Both the position numbers and the translations under genes were made by a program. From an uncultured Prosthecobacter sp. (GTDB taxonomy: Bacteria > Verrucomicrobiota > Verrucomicrobiia > Verrucomicrobiales > Verrucomicrobiaceae), in the NCBI GenBank assembly GCA_937941745.1, contig CALDGV010000362.1, forward strand, positions 1 through 13,272: a stretch of DNA of 13,272 nucleotides, in the 5' to 3' direction. The notes beneath the pieces are model-generated. The model saw only the letters and a list, made by a program, of their open reading frames with translations, did no database searches and had not been told where the DNA came from. Positions 1 through 8,263 of this stretch are shown piece after piece (the stretch's first letter is position 1; each line of letters begins with the position of its first letter).

Positions 1-1
1 C

Positions 2-514
2 CTGATCGAAATCATCCGCCGCTATCACATCACGCTTCCACCGCCTCTCGCAGTCTTGCTGAAGACAATCATCGTGCTGGAAGGCACCAGCCGACGATTC
101 AGCCCAGAAGTCAGCCTGGCCGAACTGATGCAGCCCTTCTGTCAGCGCATGGTCCTGCGCCGGCTTTCCCCCGGACGGATGGTGCGGAGGGCACGGCGCA
201 CGTATCGCGACTGGGATCGGCTAATCACCCTGCTGCCAAGAGATCTGGCTGATCTTCTGGCAAGGTTTCGTGACGGCACGCTGACTGTCCATCTGGATCA
301 CCGTCATCTCGATCCGATCGTCAACAGACTGGTGCTTGGAGTGCTCACCGCCGCGATTTTTTTGGGCTCCTCCCAGCTTTGGAGCAGCGAGGCCAGACCG
401 CTCGCCTTCGGCATCTCCATCTTCGGGCTGCTCGGTTACCTGCTGAGTGTGTTTTTAGGATGGCGTCTGCTGCGTGCCATCCGCAAATCAGGCAACATCA
501 ATTCCAAAGACTGA
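2..514 (+). CDS. AarF/UbiB (ABC1) family kinase-like protein, C-terminal part
   Basis: The reading frame is open from base 2, so the gene starts outside the window and only its last 170 residues are here. The segment reads LLKTIIVLEGTSRRFSPEV followed by a Pro-Phe and Arg-rich helical stretch. This resembles the region after the kinase-like core in AarF/UbiB proteins, where a conserved 'EG..R.L.P' motif occurs. Two hydrophobic segments near the end (starting LVLGVLTAAIFLG and LAFGISIFGLLGYLL) match the C-terminal membrane anchors of that family. UbiB/ABC1 proteins are atypical kinase/ATPases linked to quinone biosynthesis or lipid trafficking. The catalytic motifs would lie upstream and cannot be checked. 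A TTG at base 56 is an internal codon, not the real start. The family call is by recognition and the function is inferred. Confidence 0.75.
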   Translation: MIEIIRRYHITLPPPLAVLLKTIIVLEGTSRRFSPEVSLAELMQPFCQRMVLRRLSPGRMVRRARRTYRDWDRLITLLPRDLADLLARFRDGTLTVHLDHRHLDPIVNRLVLGVLTAAIFLGSSQLWSSEARPLAFGISIFGLLGYLLSVFLGWRLLRAIRKSGNINSKD

Positions 515-577
515 CACCACCGTGTTGTGCTCGTGTGGCAATGATCGTGAATTCCATCCGTTTTTCCTTCACCTGAA

Positions 578-1987
578 ATGCCCATCCTCACCCGTCGCCA
601 AATTCTTCAGCAGGCAGGAGCCGGCTTTGGCTCGCTCGCCCTGCATTCCCTGCTCGGGGCTGACGGGCTCCTAGGCGGGAACAACCCGCTGACACCCAAA
701 GCACCGCATTTCGCTCCCAAGGCCAAATCCGTCATTTTTCTGTTCATGTACGGCGGCCCCTCGCATGTGGACCTTTTTGACCCGAAGCCACAGCTGGTGA
801 AATGGCATGGCAAGCCCATCCCGGTCTGGAAGAAGGAAGACGCCTTCATGGGCGGAAAAACCAAAAACGTGGCAATGCAAAGCCCCTACCGTTTTTCCAG
901 GCATGGCGGCTCAGGCATCGAGATGGCGGAAGTCTATCCCAATCTAGCTCGCCACGCAGACAGCCTGTGCGTGATCCGCTCGATGCATGCGGAAAGCAAC
1001 AATCATGGTCCTGCCCTTTTCCAAATGAACTCAGGATTCATTCAGGCCGGCAGGCCCAGCATGGGTTCCTGGGTGACCTATGGACTCGGCTGTGAGAGTG
1101 AGAACCTGCCTGCCTTCGTCGTGCTTTTGGACAAGCTCGGAGCACCGGTCAATGGCGCGATGAACTGGTCCAACGGCTTCATGCCTGCAGCCTATCAAGG
1201 GGTGCCTTTCCGCAGCAACGGAGAAGCAATCGCTTACTTGAGTTCTCCCCAGGGCGTGAGTGCCCGCCAGCAGCGAGTCCGGCTGGACCTGTTGAAAAAA
1301 TGGAATCATGACTATGCCCTCGCGAATCCCGCCGAATCAGAACTCGCTGCCCGGCTAAACGCCTACGAGCTGGCTTACCGGATGCAGATGAGCGCGTCCG
1401 AATGCACAGATTTAAGCCGGGAGCCTGCAAGTGTCCGCAAAATGTATGGCCTGGACCATCCTGTTACCGCCCACTTCGGGCGTAACTGTCTGCTGGCACG
1501 CAGGCTAGTTGAGCGCGGAGTGCGCTTCATTCAGGTTTACAGCGGAGGGAATGAAGGTCCCAAAGCCTGGGATGCCCATGACGATCTCAAAAAGAACCAT
1601 GACCTCCATTGTGCTGAAACAGACGGGCCGATTGCAGCACTTCTGGATGATTTGAAAATCAGCGGATTGCTGGATTCTACCTTGGTCGTCTGGGGAGGCG
1701 AATTCGGCAGGTCTCCGGTGGCTGAAAATGGGAAGGGTCGCGACCATCACCCAAAGGGGTTCACCATGTGGATGGCAGGTGGCGGTATCAAAGGTGGCCA
1801 GACCTATGGAGCCACCGATGAGTTCGGTTACGCTGCCATCGAAAACAAGGTCTCCGTGCCAGACATGCATGCCACCATGCTGCACCTTCTTGGGCTGGAT
1901 CATGAATTGCTTACCTATCGTTTCATGGGACGTGATTTCCGTCTCACTGATGTCAGTGGAAGCGTTCTCAGGGATCTCATCGCCTGA
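578..1987 (+). CDS. Tat-exported DUF1501 family protein
   Basis: A 469-residue protein of the DUF1501 family, which has an alkaline-phosphatase/sulfatase-like fold and is very abundant in Planctomycetes and Verrucomicrobia. The N-terminus TRRQILQQAGAGFGSLAL is a twin-arginine export signal (Arg6-Arg7, then a weakly hydrophobic stretch). Family hallmarks follow in order: SVIFLFMYGGPSHVDLFDPK (about 51-70), VIRSMHAESNNHGPA, GRNCLLARRLVERGVRFIQV, WDAHDDL, STLVVWGGEFGRSP, GRDHHPKGFTMWMAGGG and a closing HLLGLDHELLTYRFMGRDFRLTD. The length is normal for the family. The ATG at 578 leaves the Tat signal at the extreme N-terminus, which supports it, although no Shine-Dalgarno sequence is visible. These proteins usually sit beside a DUF1549/DUF1553 cytochrome-type partner; none is present here. 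The enzymatic activity is unknown. Confidence 0.9.
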   Translation: MPILTRRQILQQAGAGFGSLALHSLLGADGLLGGNNPLTPKAPHFAPKAKSVIFLFMYGGPSHVDLFDPKPQLVKWHGKPIPVWKKEDAFMGGKTKNVAMQSPYRFSRHGGSGIEMAEVYPNLARHADSLCVIRSMHAESNNHGPALFQMNSGFIQAGRPSMGSWVTYGLGCESENLPAFVVLLDKLGAPVNGAMNWSNGFMPAAYQGVPFRSNGEAIAYLSSPQGVSARQQRVRLDLLKKWNHDYALANPAESELAARLNAYELAYRMQMSASECTDLSREPASVRKMYGLDHPVTAHFGRNCLLARRLVERGVRFIQVYSGGNEGPKAWDAHDDLKKNHDLHCAETDGPIAALLDDLKISGLLDSTLVVWGGEFGRSPVAENGKGRDHHPKGFTMWMAGGGIKGGQTYGATDEFGYAAIENKVSVPDMHATMLHLLGLDHELLTYRFMGRDFRLTDVSGSVLRDLIA

Positions 1988-2043
1988 CGTGTCTCGGCGA
2001 AAACTGCCGATGGAACCGGAGTACCAGAAAGGGATCCATGCAT

Positions 2044-2076
2044 AAAAAAGCCGCGACACTTATGATGTCGCGGCTT
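2044..2076 (-). terminator. Rho-independent terminator of the secreted-protein gene
   Basis: A perfect 11-bp inverted repeat (AAGCCGCGACA at 2048-2058 and TGTCGCGGCTT at 2066-2076) with a 7-base loop. Read on the minus strand it is followed by a run of six T (complement of 2044-2049). It lies about 24 bases beyond the stop of the minus-strand gene at 2100. On the plus strand no T-run follows, so it serves mainly the minus strand, though the stem could also slow transcription arriving from the DUF1501 gene. Confidence 0.9.
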
Positions 2077-2099
2077 CCATGTATTTGATTCAGACGCTC

Positions 2100-2918
2100 T
2101 TATTTGCCTGCTCCGCCGGAGTTAGCCCAGACAGGAGTGGTATCTTTCCAGGGCTTAGGATGCACCCCAGGGCTGTGAACGGTAATCATCTGGCGATCCC
2201 AGATAGCAGGCTCGCTGGCGATCTTGGAAAGGCCGCGACGATTGGAGTCATCAAGTTCCATCGTCACAATGATCGCACCACCAGGCTGAGTCACGGAAAC
2301 ACCTTCCACGAACACACGCTCAGGGGGAACGCTGTTGGCGTAAGGCCATTCGACACGACGACGGGCAGGGTCGGCGGAGTCAAGAAGCAGATACTTCTTG
2401 GTATGATCAAGCCAGACCAAAACACGACCGCAGGCCGCAACTTCATCTTCGAAAGTGGCAAACTTGCCGCGGCGATGGCCCAGATTGACACCACGAATTT
2501 CAAGACTAGCCACCAACATGTGGAAAGGCATGCGAACCTTCGGTTCACCGACCGTCACATTGCGATCAGCATTCGGCTGGCAGGTAAGAAGAAGCTTGGT
2601 CATTTCACCCGCTCCGACCACAAGGCCATAAGGGTTGAACTTGGGCTCTTTGCCCATCAGTGCGTCTTCACTGTCGATCTTCTTGCTGTAATTGACGTCT
2701 CCTTCGATCTTCACGCGGCCCATGTAAGGACTCACGGGGTTTGATTGATACCAGTAGGCACCGGGATAGCCAAAGCCGAATCCAGGCCCCCACGCACCCC
2801 ATCCAGGTCCATAGCCAGACCAAACGGGAGGACCCCAGATACCAACCTGGGCTTGAGCAGATGTTGCGGAGCAACCAAGGCCCACAACCGCGAGGATGAG
2901 TACTGCAAGTGTTTTCAT
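2100..2918 (-). CDS. Secreted Gly/Trp/Tyr-rich protein of unknown function
   Basis: A 272-residue protein that I do not recognise. It opens with a clear Sec signal peptide (MKTLAVLILAVVGLGCSA, probable signal peptidase I site after SAQA near residue 23). A Gly/Pro/Trp/Tyr-rich stretch follows (about 25-63, with GYGPGWGAWGPGFGFGYPG). The remaining ~210 residues look like a folded, beta-rich extracytoplasmic domain (for example RVKIEGDVNYSKKID and GGAIIVTMELDD). A cysteine at position 16 sits in a poor lipobox context (GLGC), so a lipoprotein is less likely than a soluble or surface protein. The gene is monocistronic: it has its own promoter-like sequence upstream and a strong terminator downstream. 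The ATG has no Shine-Dalgarno sequence but places the signal peptide correctly. A cell-envelope role is plausible from the signal only. Confidence 0.8.
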   Translation of the reverse strand: MKTLAVLILAVVGLGCSATSAQAQVGIWGPPVWSGYGPGWGAWGPGFGFGYPGAYWYQSNPVSPYMGRVKIEGDVNYSKKIDSEDALMGKEPKFNPYGLVVGAGEMTKLLLTCQPNADRNVTVGEPKVRMPFHMLVASLEIRGVNLGHRRGKFATFEDEVAACGRVLVWLDHTKKYLLLDSADPARRRVEWPYANSVPPERVFVEGVSVTQPGGAIIVTMELDDSNRRGLSKIASEPAIWDRQMITVHSPGVHPKPWKDTTPVWANSGGAGK

Positions 2919-2962
2919 TGTTTCTGTTTGTGGATGAGCGTTAATACAAACTGCGGAGCAAA

Positions 2963-2991
2963 ATTAAAGCATGATCGGCTCCAAGTGCCAA
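2963..2991 (-). promoter_or_regulatory. Sigma70-like promoter for the secreted-protein gene
   Basis: On the minus strand TTGGCA (2991-2986) and TTTAAT (2968-2963) are separated by exactly 17 bases. Each hexamer matches five of six bases of the consensus TTGACA/TATAAT. The predicted transcript start would lie near 2956, giving a leader of roughly 38 bases before the ATG at 2918. No other gene start lies nearby on this strand. Confidence 0.65.
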
Positions 2992-3077
2992 TATCTTCTT
3001 TAGTTTTTTTACGGCAGCGGTTTTTGTGAACAACTAGGTCACAATCGGATGATCATTCAGTTTCGCAGACCGAATGG

Positions 3078-3389
3078 TTAACTCTGAATTTTTCCAGGTT
3101 CCAGAGCTGCCACGCGTTCCTTGAGCTCTTTTCCCGGCTTGAATCTCACCACACAGCGGTCTGGGATTCGGACTTCCGCCTCTGGCTTGTTGGGATTGCG
3201 GCCGACTTTAGCCTTGGCAACGCGCACTTCAAAAGTTCCGAAAGTGCGGAAAGTCACGTCATGCCCTTCGGCGAGTTTTCTGCCCATGAGGTCAAGAAAT
3301 GCCTCAATGAGGGATGAAACATCAGATTGGGTCTGTCCTGTCTGGTCACTCAGATCGGACACGATTTCTCGCTTGGTGATGGTAGCCAT
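3078..3389 (-). CDS. HU/IHF family DNA-binding protein
   Basis: A 103-residue histone-like protein of the HU/IHF superfamily. It shows the N-terminal dimerisation helices (MATITKREIVSDLSDQTGQT onward) and the core FRTFGTFEVR (about 47-56). Next comes the beta-arm with the intercalating motif GRNPNKPEAEVRIP (63-76), then VVRFKPGKELKERV. Such dimers bend and compact DNA. The frame remains open up to 3485, but that would overlap rnhC and add residues unlike any HU. The ATG at 3389 gives the standard HU N-terminus and has a weak GGA five bases upstream of the ATG. It follows rnhC by 61 bases on the same strand and so could be the last gene of that transcript. HU versus IHF subtype cannot be settled here. 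Confidence 0.92.
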   Translation of the reverse strand: MATITKREIVSDLSDQTGQTQSDVSSLIEAFLDLMGRKLAEGHDVTFRTFGTFEVRVAKAKVGRNPNKPEAEVRIPDRCVVRFKPGKELKERVAALEPGKIQS

Positions 3390-3450
3390 GTTTTCCGGGG
3401 GGGTAAGCTCTGATGGCTTCTTATGGGGAATTCGCAAGCCAATCCTGAAC

Positions 3451-4410
3451 CTACGCTGACTCACCCTTCGATACTTGCGAACCACCCAATAAATCCCCTG
3501 TCACTTCCTGGGCGGTTTTGAAATGCATCTTTGCTAGCTGGCCCAGGCCTGCGTGACCAGATTTTTCAAAAATGACCTTCGCCTCAGCTTTGACCTGGCT
3601 GGAGACGCCTTTGGACAGTTTCACGCCGAGATTTGTGCCTGTCTGCTCGAGCCATCTCACAAAACGTTCTCTTGCGAGGATTGATGCTGCGGCCACAGCA
3701 GGATCACTTTCCGCCTTGGTGCGTTGAACGAGGTTGATGCTGCGTCCACGGGTCTGGAGGGCGCGCTGAAGCACCGCAGGGTTCGCAAACTGGTCCGAGA
3801 CGGCCCTTGGACAGTCCGGCACACGTTCGAGGAGGGTTTCGATGACCTTGGCGTGCCCCCAGGCGAGCAGGCGGTTCAAGTTCCCGAACTTGGCATAGAG
3901 CTCATTGTAGCGTGCCGGGGTGATCTGGATGACTTCCCAATGGAGGCCTGGGATGCGACGGATGGCGTCTGCCACCTGCATGATCTTGGCATCACTGCTG
4001 ATTTTCTTGCTGTCCACCGCACCGGCCTCACGCAAGGCCCGCGCAGCAGAAGGATCCACATAAACGCCTGCAATCACCAGCGGACCGAAGAAATCCCCCT
4101 TACCACTCTCATCCACCCCGATGTGTGGCTGGAACATTTCGGGGTGAAGCACCTCCTCATACCCTAATTCAGCCGCACCCAGCACCTGCGGTTCCAGCAG
4201 ATGGGTCACAAACTCCTCCGTCTCCTTTCCCTGCACCACCACCTTGGGCCCCTTTTCATAGACAAGCACGTTCACCTTGCCGCGAGAGGCTGCATAGAGG
4301 CAGTAGGGCTTGGCCTCAAAGCTCCAGCCAGCCTCCTGCAGAAGCCGACGCAGTTTCTGGGCCTGCTCCGAAGTAAGTGGCTTGGTATAAGTGGTCAGAG
4401 GCGCAGGCAT
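3451..4410 (-). CDS. rnhC: Ribonuclease HIII
   Basis: A 319-residue RNase HIII, which cleaves the RNA strand of RNA-DNA hybrids such as R-loops. The N-terminal ~90 residues form the TBP-like substrate-binding domain typical of HIII. The catalytic domain begins with IGVDESGKGDFFGPLV (97-112); GKGDFFGP separates HIII from HII. The expected acidic residues are visible: Asp100 and Glu101, Asp206 in SDQF, and Asp236 in ESDPAVAAASILAR. The frame is open 14 codons further upstream, but the ATG at 4410 is preferred. It overlaps the lnt stop as TGATG, a classic translational-coupling arrangement, and it has no Shine-Dalgarno sequence of its own. The partner gene lnt has an unrelated function, so coupling reflects layout rather than pathway. 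Confidence 0.93.
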   Translation of the reverse strand: MPAPLTTYTKPLTSEQAQKLRRLLQEAGWSFEAKPYCLYAASRGKVNVLVYEKGPKVVVQGKETEEFVTHLLEPQVLGAAELGYEEVLHPEMFQPHIGVDESGKGDFFGPLVIAGVYVDPSAARALREAGAVDSKKISSDAKIMQVADAIRRIPGLHWEVIQITPARYNELYAKFGNLNRLLAWGHAKVIETLLERVPDCPRAVSDQFANPAVLQRALQTRGRSINLVQRTKAESDPAVAAASILARERFVRWLEQTGTNLGVKLSKGVSSQVKAEAKVIFEKSGHAGLGQLAKMHFKTAQEVTGDLLGGSQVSKGESA

Positions 4411-6164
4411 CACGAAGAAAAAAAGTGTCGGCGAAGAGCGACAAAGGCACAAAGGCCAAGGCCACTGATCGCAAACCAGTCGCCAAAACGGGCATAGAGC
4501 GTCATTTCACCTCGGACAGGCACCTTCACCTCCCCAGGAAGGCATCCTTCGATCAAGGTGCTGCCCGTTTCAGGGTCGGCGAGCTGGTGGGTGATGGTGC
4601 CCAGTGGGTCAATGAAGCAGGTGACGCCTGTGTTCGTGGCACGCACCATCGGCCGTCTTAGCTCGATCGCCCTGAACTTGGCATTCACAGCATGCACTTC
4701 CATCTGCTCACTTTGCAAAAACCAGCCGTCGTTGGTGATGTTGACGATCATCTGCGGGCCGGGACGGGCAAAACGCCGCGCCAGACGCCCAACCGTGTCC
4801 TCAAAGCAGATCAGGGGAATGATGCCCACTTCGGGTTCTTCAAGCTGCAGCGGCTCCGTGCTGGTGCCGGCAGCGAAATCTCCTGGGATCACTCCGCGCA
4901 GCAATGAAAAAGGCAGGTGGTCGCCAAACGGCAGATACTCACCAAACGGCACCAGATGGACTTTGTGATGCTCCTGACGGTGACCAAAGCCTCCCCGGAA
5001 CAGCACGGCGGAGACATGGCCTCCGCGCCCCTCCCGGTCCGCTGAATCGTAGATTTCCGTGCCCGTGAGTAGACTGAAATCTCCACTTTTCAGCAGCGCA
5101 TCGAAGTAGGTTTCGTGCTTCGGCAGCCCCCAGCGCTCAGGTTGGCCGTGCAGGTGCACGGGCAGTGCGCTCTCTGGCCAGATCACGAGGTCCAGTGGTG
5201 TCTTACCCTCCCGGGCTGTGCCATAAAGCCGGGTCAGCTGGTCCAGCCGCTCATAAACCTGGGGGGCCAGACGGCCGCTCCAGGCATCCACCTGCGACAC
5301 GTTAGGCTGCACCAGCAAGGTGCGCACGACCACCTCGGCCGAGCCTTTTTCAAGAACACGCAGCATGCCATAGCCAGCGGTGGAAAGCAGCACCACCAGC
5401 GCCAGCGTGAAGTCCAGCCGGGTCCGGCAGGTGCCGGTGCCCCGATAAACGGCGACCTGACGCCGCAGGGTGTTCCAACCCGTGCCCACAAGCATTACCG
5501 GAAGGAAGGAAAGCCCCATCACACCGACGAGGTCTGCCGCTTGAATCACCACGCGGTTCTGATGCAGCCCTACACCCAGGCCATTCCAGCCGAAACCGGT
5601 GAAGACCGTCGTGCTGCGCAGCCATTCACAGGCTACCCACGCCGCTGCTGCGAGCAGGGTGCAGCGAAGCGATTCCCAGGTGCTCGTCTGCCAGCTTCCC
5701 TGCAGCAGCTTGGCTTCATCGGGACAGGCATGGTGGCGCACAAACCATCCCCACAGGCCTGGATAAAGGGCGCAGTAACCTGCCAGTCCGAGCACTGCGC
5801 CAGCCCCCATGAGCTCGGGTCCGAAACCCACCCAGCCATGGTCCACCGCACCAGCAATCACCCGCGAGGAATGCCTCACCCACGACAAGCTGGGGATGAA
5901 AAAGGCCAGTCCAGCCAGATAACCCGCCTTGAAGCCTGAAACCTTGAGGCGCGGGCTCCAAAGAACCCCCAGCAGGGGCAGCAGGCAGACCCAGACCACC
6001 CATTCCTGATTCCAGGGTGGAAATCCAAACACAAGAAGTCCGCCGCTCAGCAGCGGCAGCAGGGTGGTGAAGCCTGGAAACTTGGGCAAAGGCACACGCC
6101 AGATAACGTCGAATCCGCCTCGGCAAAACCGCAAACTTGCGTTCGCCTCACAGCGTCTTGTCAA
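4410..6164 (-). CDS. lnt: Apolipoprotein N-acyltransferase
   Basis: Lnt is an inner-membrane enzyme that adds the third acyl chain to the N-terminal cysteine of lipoproteins. The N-terminal ~270 residues hold several hydrophobic segments (for example LLPLLSGGLLVFGFPPW and LDFTLALVVLLSTAGY). A nitrilase-type domain follows, with the Glu-Lys-Cys triad visible as WPESALP (Glu331), HKVHLVPFGEYLPF (Lys401) and PLICFED (Cys453), plus NITNDGWF. A final hydrophobic segment ends the protein (FAISGLGLCAFVAL). At up to 584 residues it is somewhat longer than usual, because the start is uncertain. The TTG at 6164 overlaps the end of bklc by 17 bases. A TTG at 6134 has GAGG about 11 bases upstream, and a GTG lies at 6095. 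All three keep the first membrane helix. The stop overlaps the rnhC ATG. Confidence 0.92.
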   Translation of the reverse strand: MTRRCEANASLRFCRGGFDVIWRVPLPKFPGFTTLLPLLSGGLLVFGFPPWNQEWVVWVCLLPLLGVLWSPRLKVSGFKAGYLAGLAFFIPSLSWVRHSSRVIAGAVDHGWVGFGPELMGAGAVLGLAGYCALYPGLWGWFVRHHACPDEAKLLQGSWQTSTWESLRCTLLAAAAWVACEWLRSTTVFTGFGWNGLGVGLHQNRVVIQAADLVGVMGLSFLPVMLVGTGWNTLRRQVAVYRGTGTCRTRLDFTLALVVLLSTAGYGMLRVLEKGSAEVVVRTLLVQPNVSQVDAWSGRLAPQVYERLDQLTRLYGTAREGKTPLDLVIWPESALPVHLHGQPERWGLPKHETYFDALLKSGDFSLLTGTEIYDSADREGRGGHVSAVLFRGGFGHRQEHHKVHLVPFGEYLPFGDHLPFSLLRGVIPGDFAAGTSTEPLQLEEPEVGIIPLICFEDTVGRLARRFARPGPQMIVNITNDGWFLQSEQMEVHAVNAKFRAIELRRPMVRATNTGVTCFIDPLGTITHQLADPETGSTLIEGCLPGEVKVPVRGEMTLYARFGDWFAISGLGLCAFVALRRHFFSS

Positions 6165-6918
6165 TCAGCAGCGACGCCGAACGCCGTGGGTTCACATGAA
6201 ATCCGTTGATGCCTGCACGAATGCGTTTGGCACGGTCCACACAGGCCTCGGCTTTCTGAAAATCCCCGGTGGCTTTGTACACAGCTCCCAGGTTGATGTA
6301 AGTTTGTGAAAGGTCCGCAGGATCGAGCTGGTCGTGTGCCAGGCTCTGGCGGATGCCCAGGGCACGTTCATGCATCACCTGAGCGCGCTCAATGTCCATG
6401 TTGGCGTAATAGAGCACGCCGAGATTGTTGAGCACACTGGCGACCCGAGGGCTTTCCTCTCCATCCGCCTGACGGAAAGTATCCAGGGCTTCCTGGTAAT
6501 ACTGCTCGGCCTTTTTAGCATCACGCAGGCCTTTGAAAATCATCGCCAAGTTGTTCTTGATGGTGGCGACCTTGTCGTTGTTCTCCAGTCCGGCTTCTTC
6601 AGCGATCTTCAGGGCCTTTTCATAAAATTCAGCAGCCTTGTCCATGCGACCCCAGCGATCGTAGAGGTGCGCCAGCAGGCTGTGGATGCCGCAAAGAAGG
6701 TCGGGGTCGGGTTTTTTGAGCTCCTGGGCGCGGAAAAGCGCTTCACGATACAGGGACTCCGCCTTGCGGAATTCACCCTCCTTTTGCCGCAGGTCCGCGA
6801 GGACGCTGATCTGCTCCACCAGCTGGCCAATCCGCGTTGGATCGCGATAAGCGAGACGCCTCACCTCCTCGACACTACGTGAGGCGGAAAGGATCTGGCG
6901 CTCAAGATTGGGATCCAT
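6148..6918 (-). CDS. bklc: Bacterial kinesin light chain-like TPR protein (Bklc)
   Basis: A 256-residue tetratricopeptide protein in the position of bklc, the third gene of the Prosthecobacter tubulin operon. Five TPR-like helical pairs recur about every 42 residues, the spacing of kinesin light chain. They start near residues 36, 78, 119, 161 and 205, with signatures such as KAESLYREAL, KAAEFYEKALKI, KAEQYYQEAL, LNNLGVLYYA and YINLGAVYKATGDFQKAE. No motor domain, signal peptide or membrane segment is present, so it is a cytoplasmic scaffold. Bklc homologues are known to associate with BtubA/B filaments and to bind membrane lipid. The ATG at 6918 is 60 bases after the btubB stop and has no visible Shine-Dalgarno sequence. 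Family identity rests on TPR spacing plus context. Confidence 0.93.
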   Translation of the reverse strand: MDPNLERQILSASRSVEEVRRLAYRDPTRIGQLVEQISVLADLRQKEGEFRKAESLYREALFRAQELKKPDPDLLCGIHSLLAHLYDRWGRMDKAAEFYEKALKIAEEAGLENNDKVATIKNNLAMIFKGLRDAKKAEQYYQEALDTFRQADGEESPRVASVLNNLGVLYYANMDIERAQVMHERALGIRQSLAHDQLDPADLSQTYINLGAVYKATGDFQKAEACVDRAKRIRAGINGFHVNPRRSASLLIDKTL

Positions 6919-6978
6919 GATCAGGGAAGGTTCAGGGCCGCAAGCAACACAGACTTCACAGCCACCAGTTTCGCAAGG

Positions 6979-8259
6979 CTAGCTGGCGTCGCGGTAGGAT
7001 TTGGCAAGGTTGGAGATCGCATCCCGCGCACTCGCCATCATGTCCCGGGAAACTCCGGCGGCTTCATACCAGTGCGTGTAGGCATGGTTGTCGAACATGA
7101 TGTCAAACTGGCTGACCAAGCGCTCGAAAACAGCAGCGATCCCCGTGTGGTTCACCAGGGCGAGCCCGCTGGAGGCAAAGCCTTCAGGAGCCGTCTCGGC
7201 CACACCGAGCTTCAGCCCGCCCGCAGCCGGCATGTAGCTGGCAAAATTCAGCCCTTTCCGGATGCTCGCCATGTTTTCATCAACCTCTTTCTGCTTCACA
7301 TCGCCTCGGAAAAGAGCGCTGGCGGCAAGATAAACCCCCTGCTGCCAGTCGATGGCAGCCGTGAAGTTATCCTGGGAGAAAGTTTCTCGGGCAAGATCCG
7401 GAAAGTTGATGCGGACCTGGCCCTCCTGGCCGGCAGCACGCATCGGGGCGAAGCTGGCGGTGAAGAAATGGTTTCCAGGGAAAGGCACGAGGTTGGTGAC
7501 GAACTCGTTCAAGTCCGTGTTCAGCTTGCCAGGGAACCGCAGCGACGCCGTGACGCTGCTCATGATCAGCGCAACGATGTGGTTGAGGTCCATGTAGTTC
7601 GGCGCGCGGTGCAGCTTGGCCTTGGCAATCCGGAACAGCGCCTCGTTGTCGAGCACGACGGCGGCATCGGCATGATCTAGGATGCGCTGGAGAGTCAGGA
7701 TGGCGTTGTAGGGCTCAACGGCGGAATCGCTGATGAGCGGCGATGGCGCGACCGAGAAGGTGAAGATCTTCTTCTTTGGATAGGACTGCCGCAGCCGCTC
7801 CAGAATCAGCGAGCCGAGGCCCGAACCTGACCCACCACCAATCGAATGCGTGATCAGGAAGCCTTGAAGGCCCTTGGTTTTCTCGACGGCGTTGTCGATG
7901 ACGTTCATCACCTGGTCGATGACGCGCTCGCCCTCGACATTGTAGCCGCGGGCCCAGTTGTTGGCAGCACCCGGGATCTTTCGGACGATGCAGCTTTCAT
8001 CAAAGAGCTGGGACATCTCACCACTCTCGATTCGTGCAATCACGCCAGGCTCGAGGTCCACCAGCACGGCACGTGGGACATATTTGCCATCCCTGATCTT
8101 GTGAAAGAAGACCTCCAGGTTCGCATTGTTCGCGACACTGGAACCGTCTTTGGGCGTGCCCTGCTCGGTAAGCCCGTGCTCACGCAGGATAAGCCGCCAG
8201 AAGCGATCGGCGATCTGGTTGCCGCACTGGCCGATATGAATGCTCAGAATCTCTCTCAC
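6979..8259 (-). CDS. btubB: Bacterial tubulin B
   Basis: A 426-residue true tubulin that pairs with BtubA into a GTP-dependent heterodimer and assembles into bacterial microtubules in the cytoplasm. The N-terminus IHIGQCGNQIADRFW is almost the eukaryotic tubulin sequence. The G-box is GGGSGSG (141-147), a Ser variant of GGGTGSG, and VEPYNAILTLQ follows (about 181-191). The T7 loop reads KLNTDLNEF (245-253), with Asp249 and Glu252 at the positions of the catalytic pair of alpha-tubulin, then TNLVPFPGNHF. The protein ends at SYRDAS without an acidic tail. The start is GTG, with a strong GGAGGAGA at 8271-8264 in an otherwise Shine-Dalgarno-poor neighbourhood. It lies 67 bases after btubA and 60 before bklc. 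Confidence 0.98.
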   Translation of the reverse strand: MREILSIHIGQCGNQIADRFWRLILREHGLTEQGTPKDGSSVANNANLEVFFHKIRDGKYVPRAVLVDLEPGVIARIESGEMSQLFDESCIVRKIPGAANNWARGYNVEGERVIDQVMNVIDNAVEKTKGLQGFLITHSIGGGSGSGLGSLILERLRQSYPKKKIFTFSVAPSPLISDSAVEPYNAILTLQRILDHADAAVVLDNEALFRIAKAKLHRAPNYMDLNHIVALIMSSVTASLRFPGKLNTDLNEFVTNLVPFPGNHFFTASFAPMRAAGQEGQVRINFPDLARETFSQDNFTAAIDWQQGVYLAASALFRGDVKQKEVDENMASIRKGLNFASYMPAAGGLKLGVAETAPEGFASSGLALVNHTGIAAVFERLVSQFDIMFDNHAYTHWYEAAGVSRDMMASARDAISNLAKSYRDAS

Positions 8260-8263
8260 TGGG

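Noticed and set aside
1505..2059. Minus-strand open frame of 184 codons opposite the end of the DUF1501 gene
   Set aside because: It overlaps conserved DUF1501 motifs and the terminator stem, with no recognisable family.
3390..3485. N-terminal extension of the HU-like gene
   Set aside because: It would overlap rnhC by 35 bases and add 32 basic residues not found in HU proteins; the ATG at 3389 gives a standard N-terminus.
4411..4452. Upstream extension of rnhC and possible slippage fusion with lnt at a T7 run (4418-4424 complement)
   Set aside because: A one-base insertion at the T-run would fuse the frames, but seven T is short for efficient transcriptional slippage and the TGATG overlap explains the layout more simply.
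5115..5939. Plus-strand open frame of 274 codons opposite lnt
   Set aside because: Antisense shadow; its composition is His/Gln/Pro-rich without domain structure, while lnt on the other strand has its full catalytic triad.
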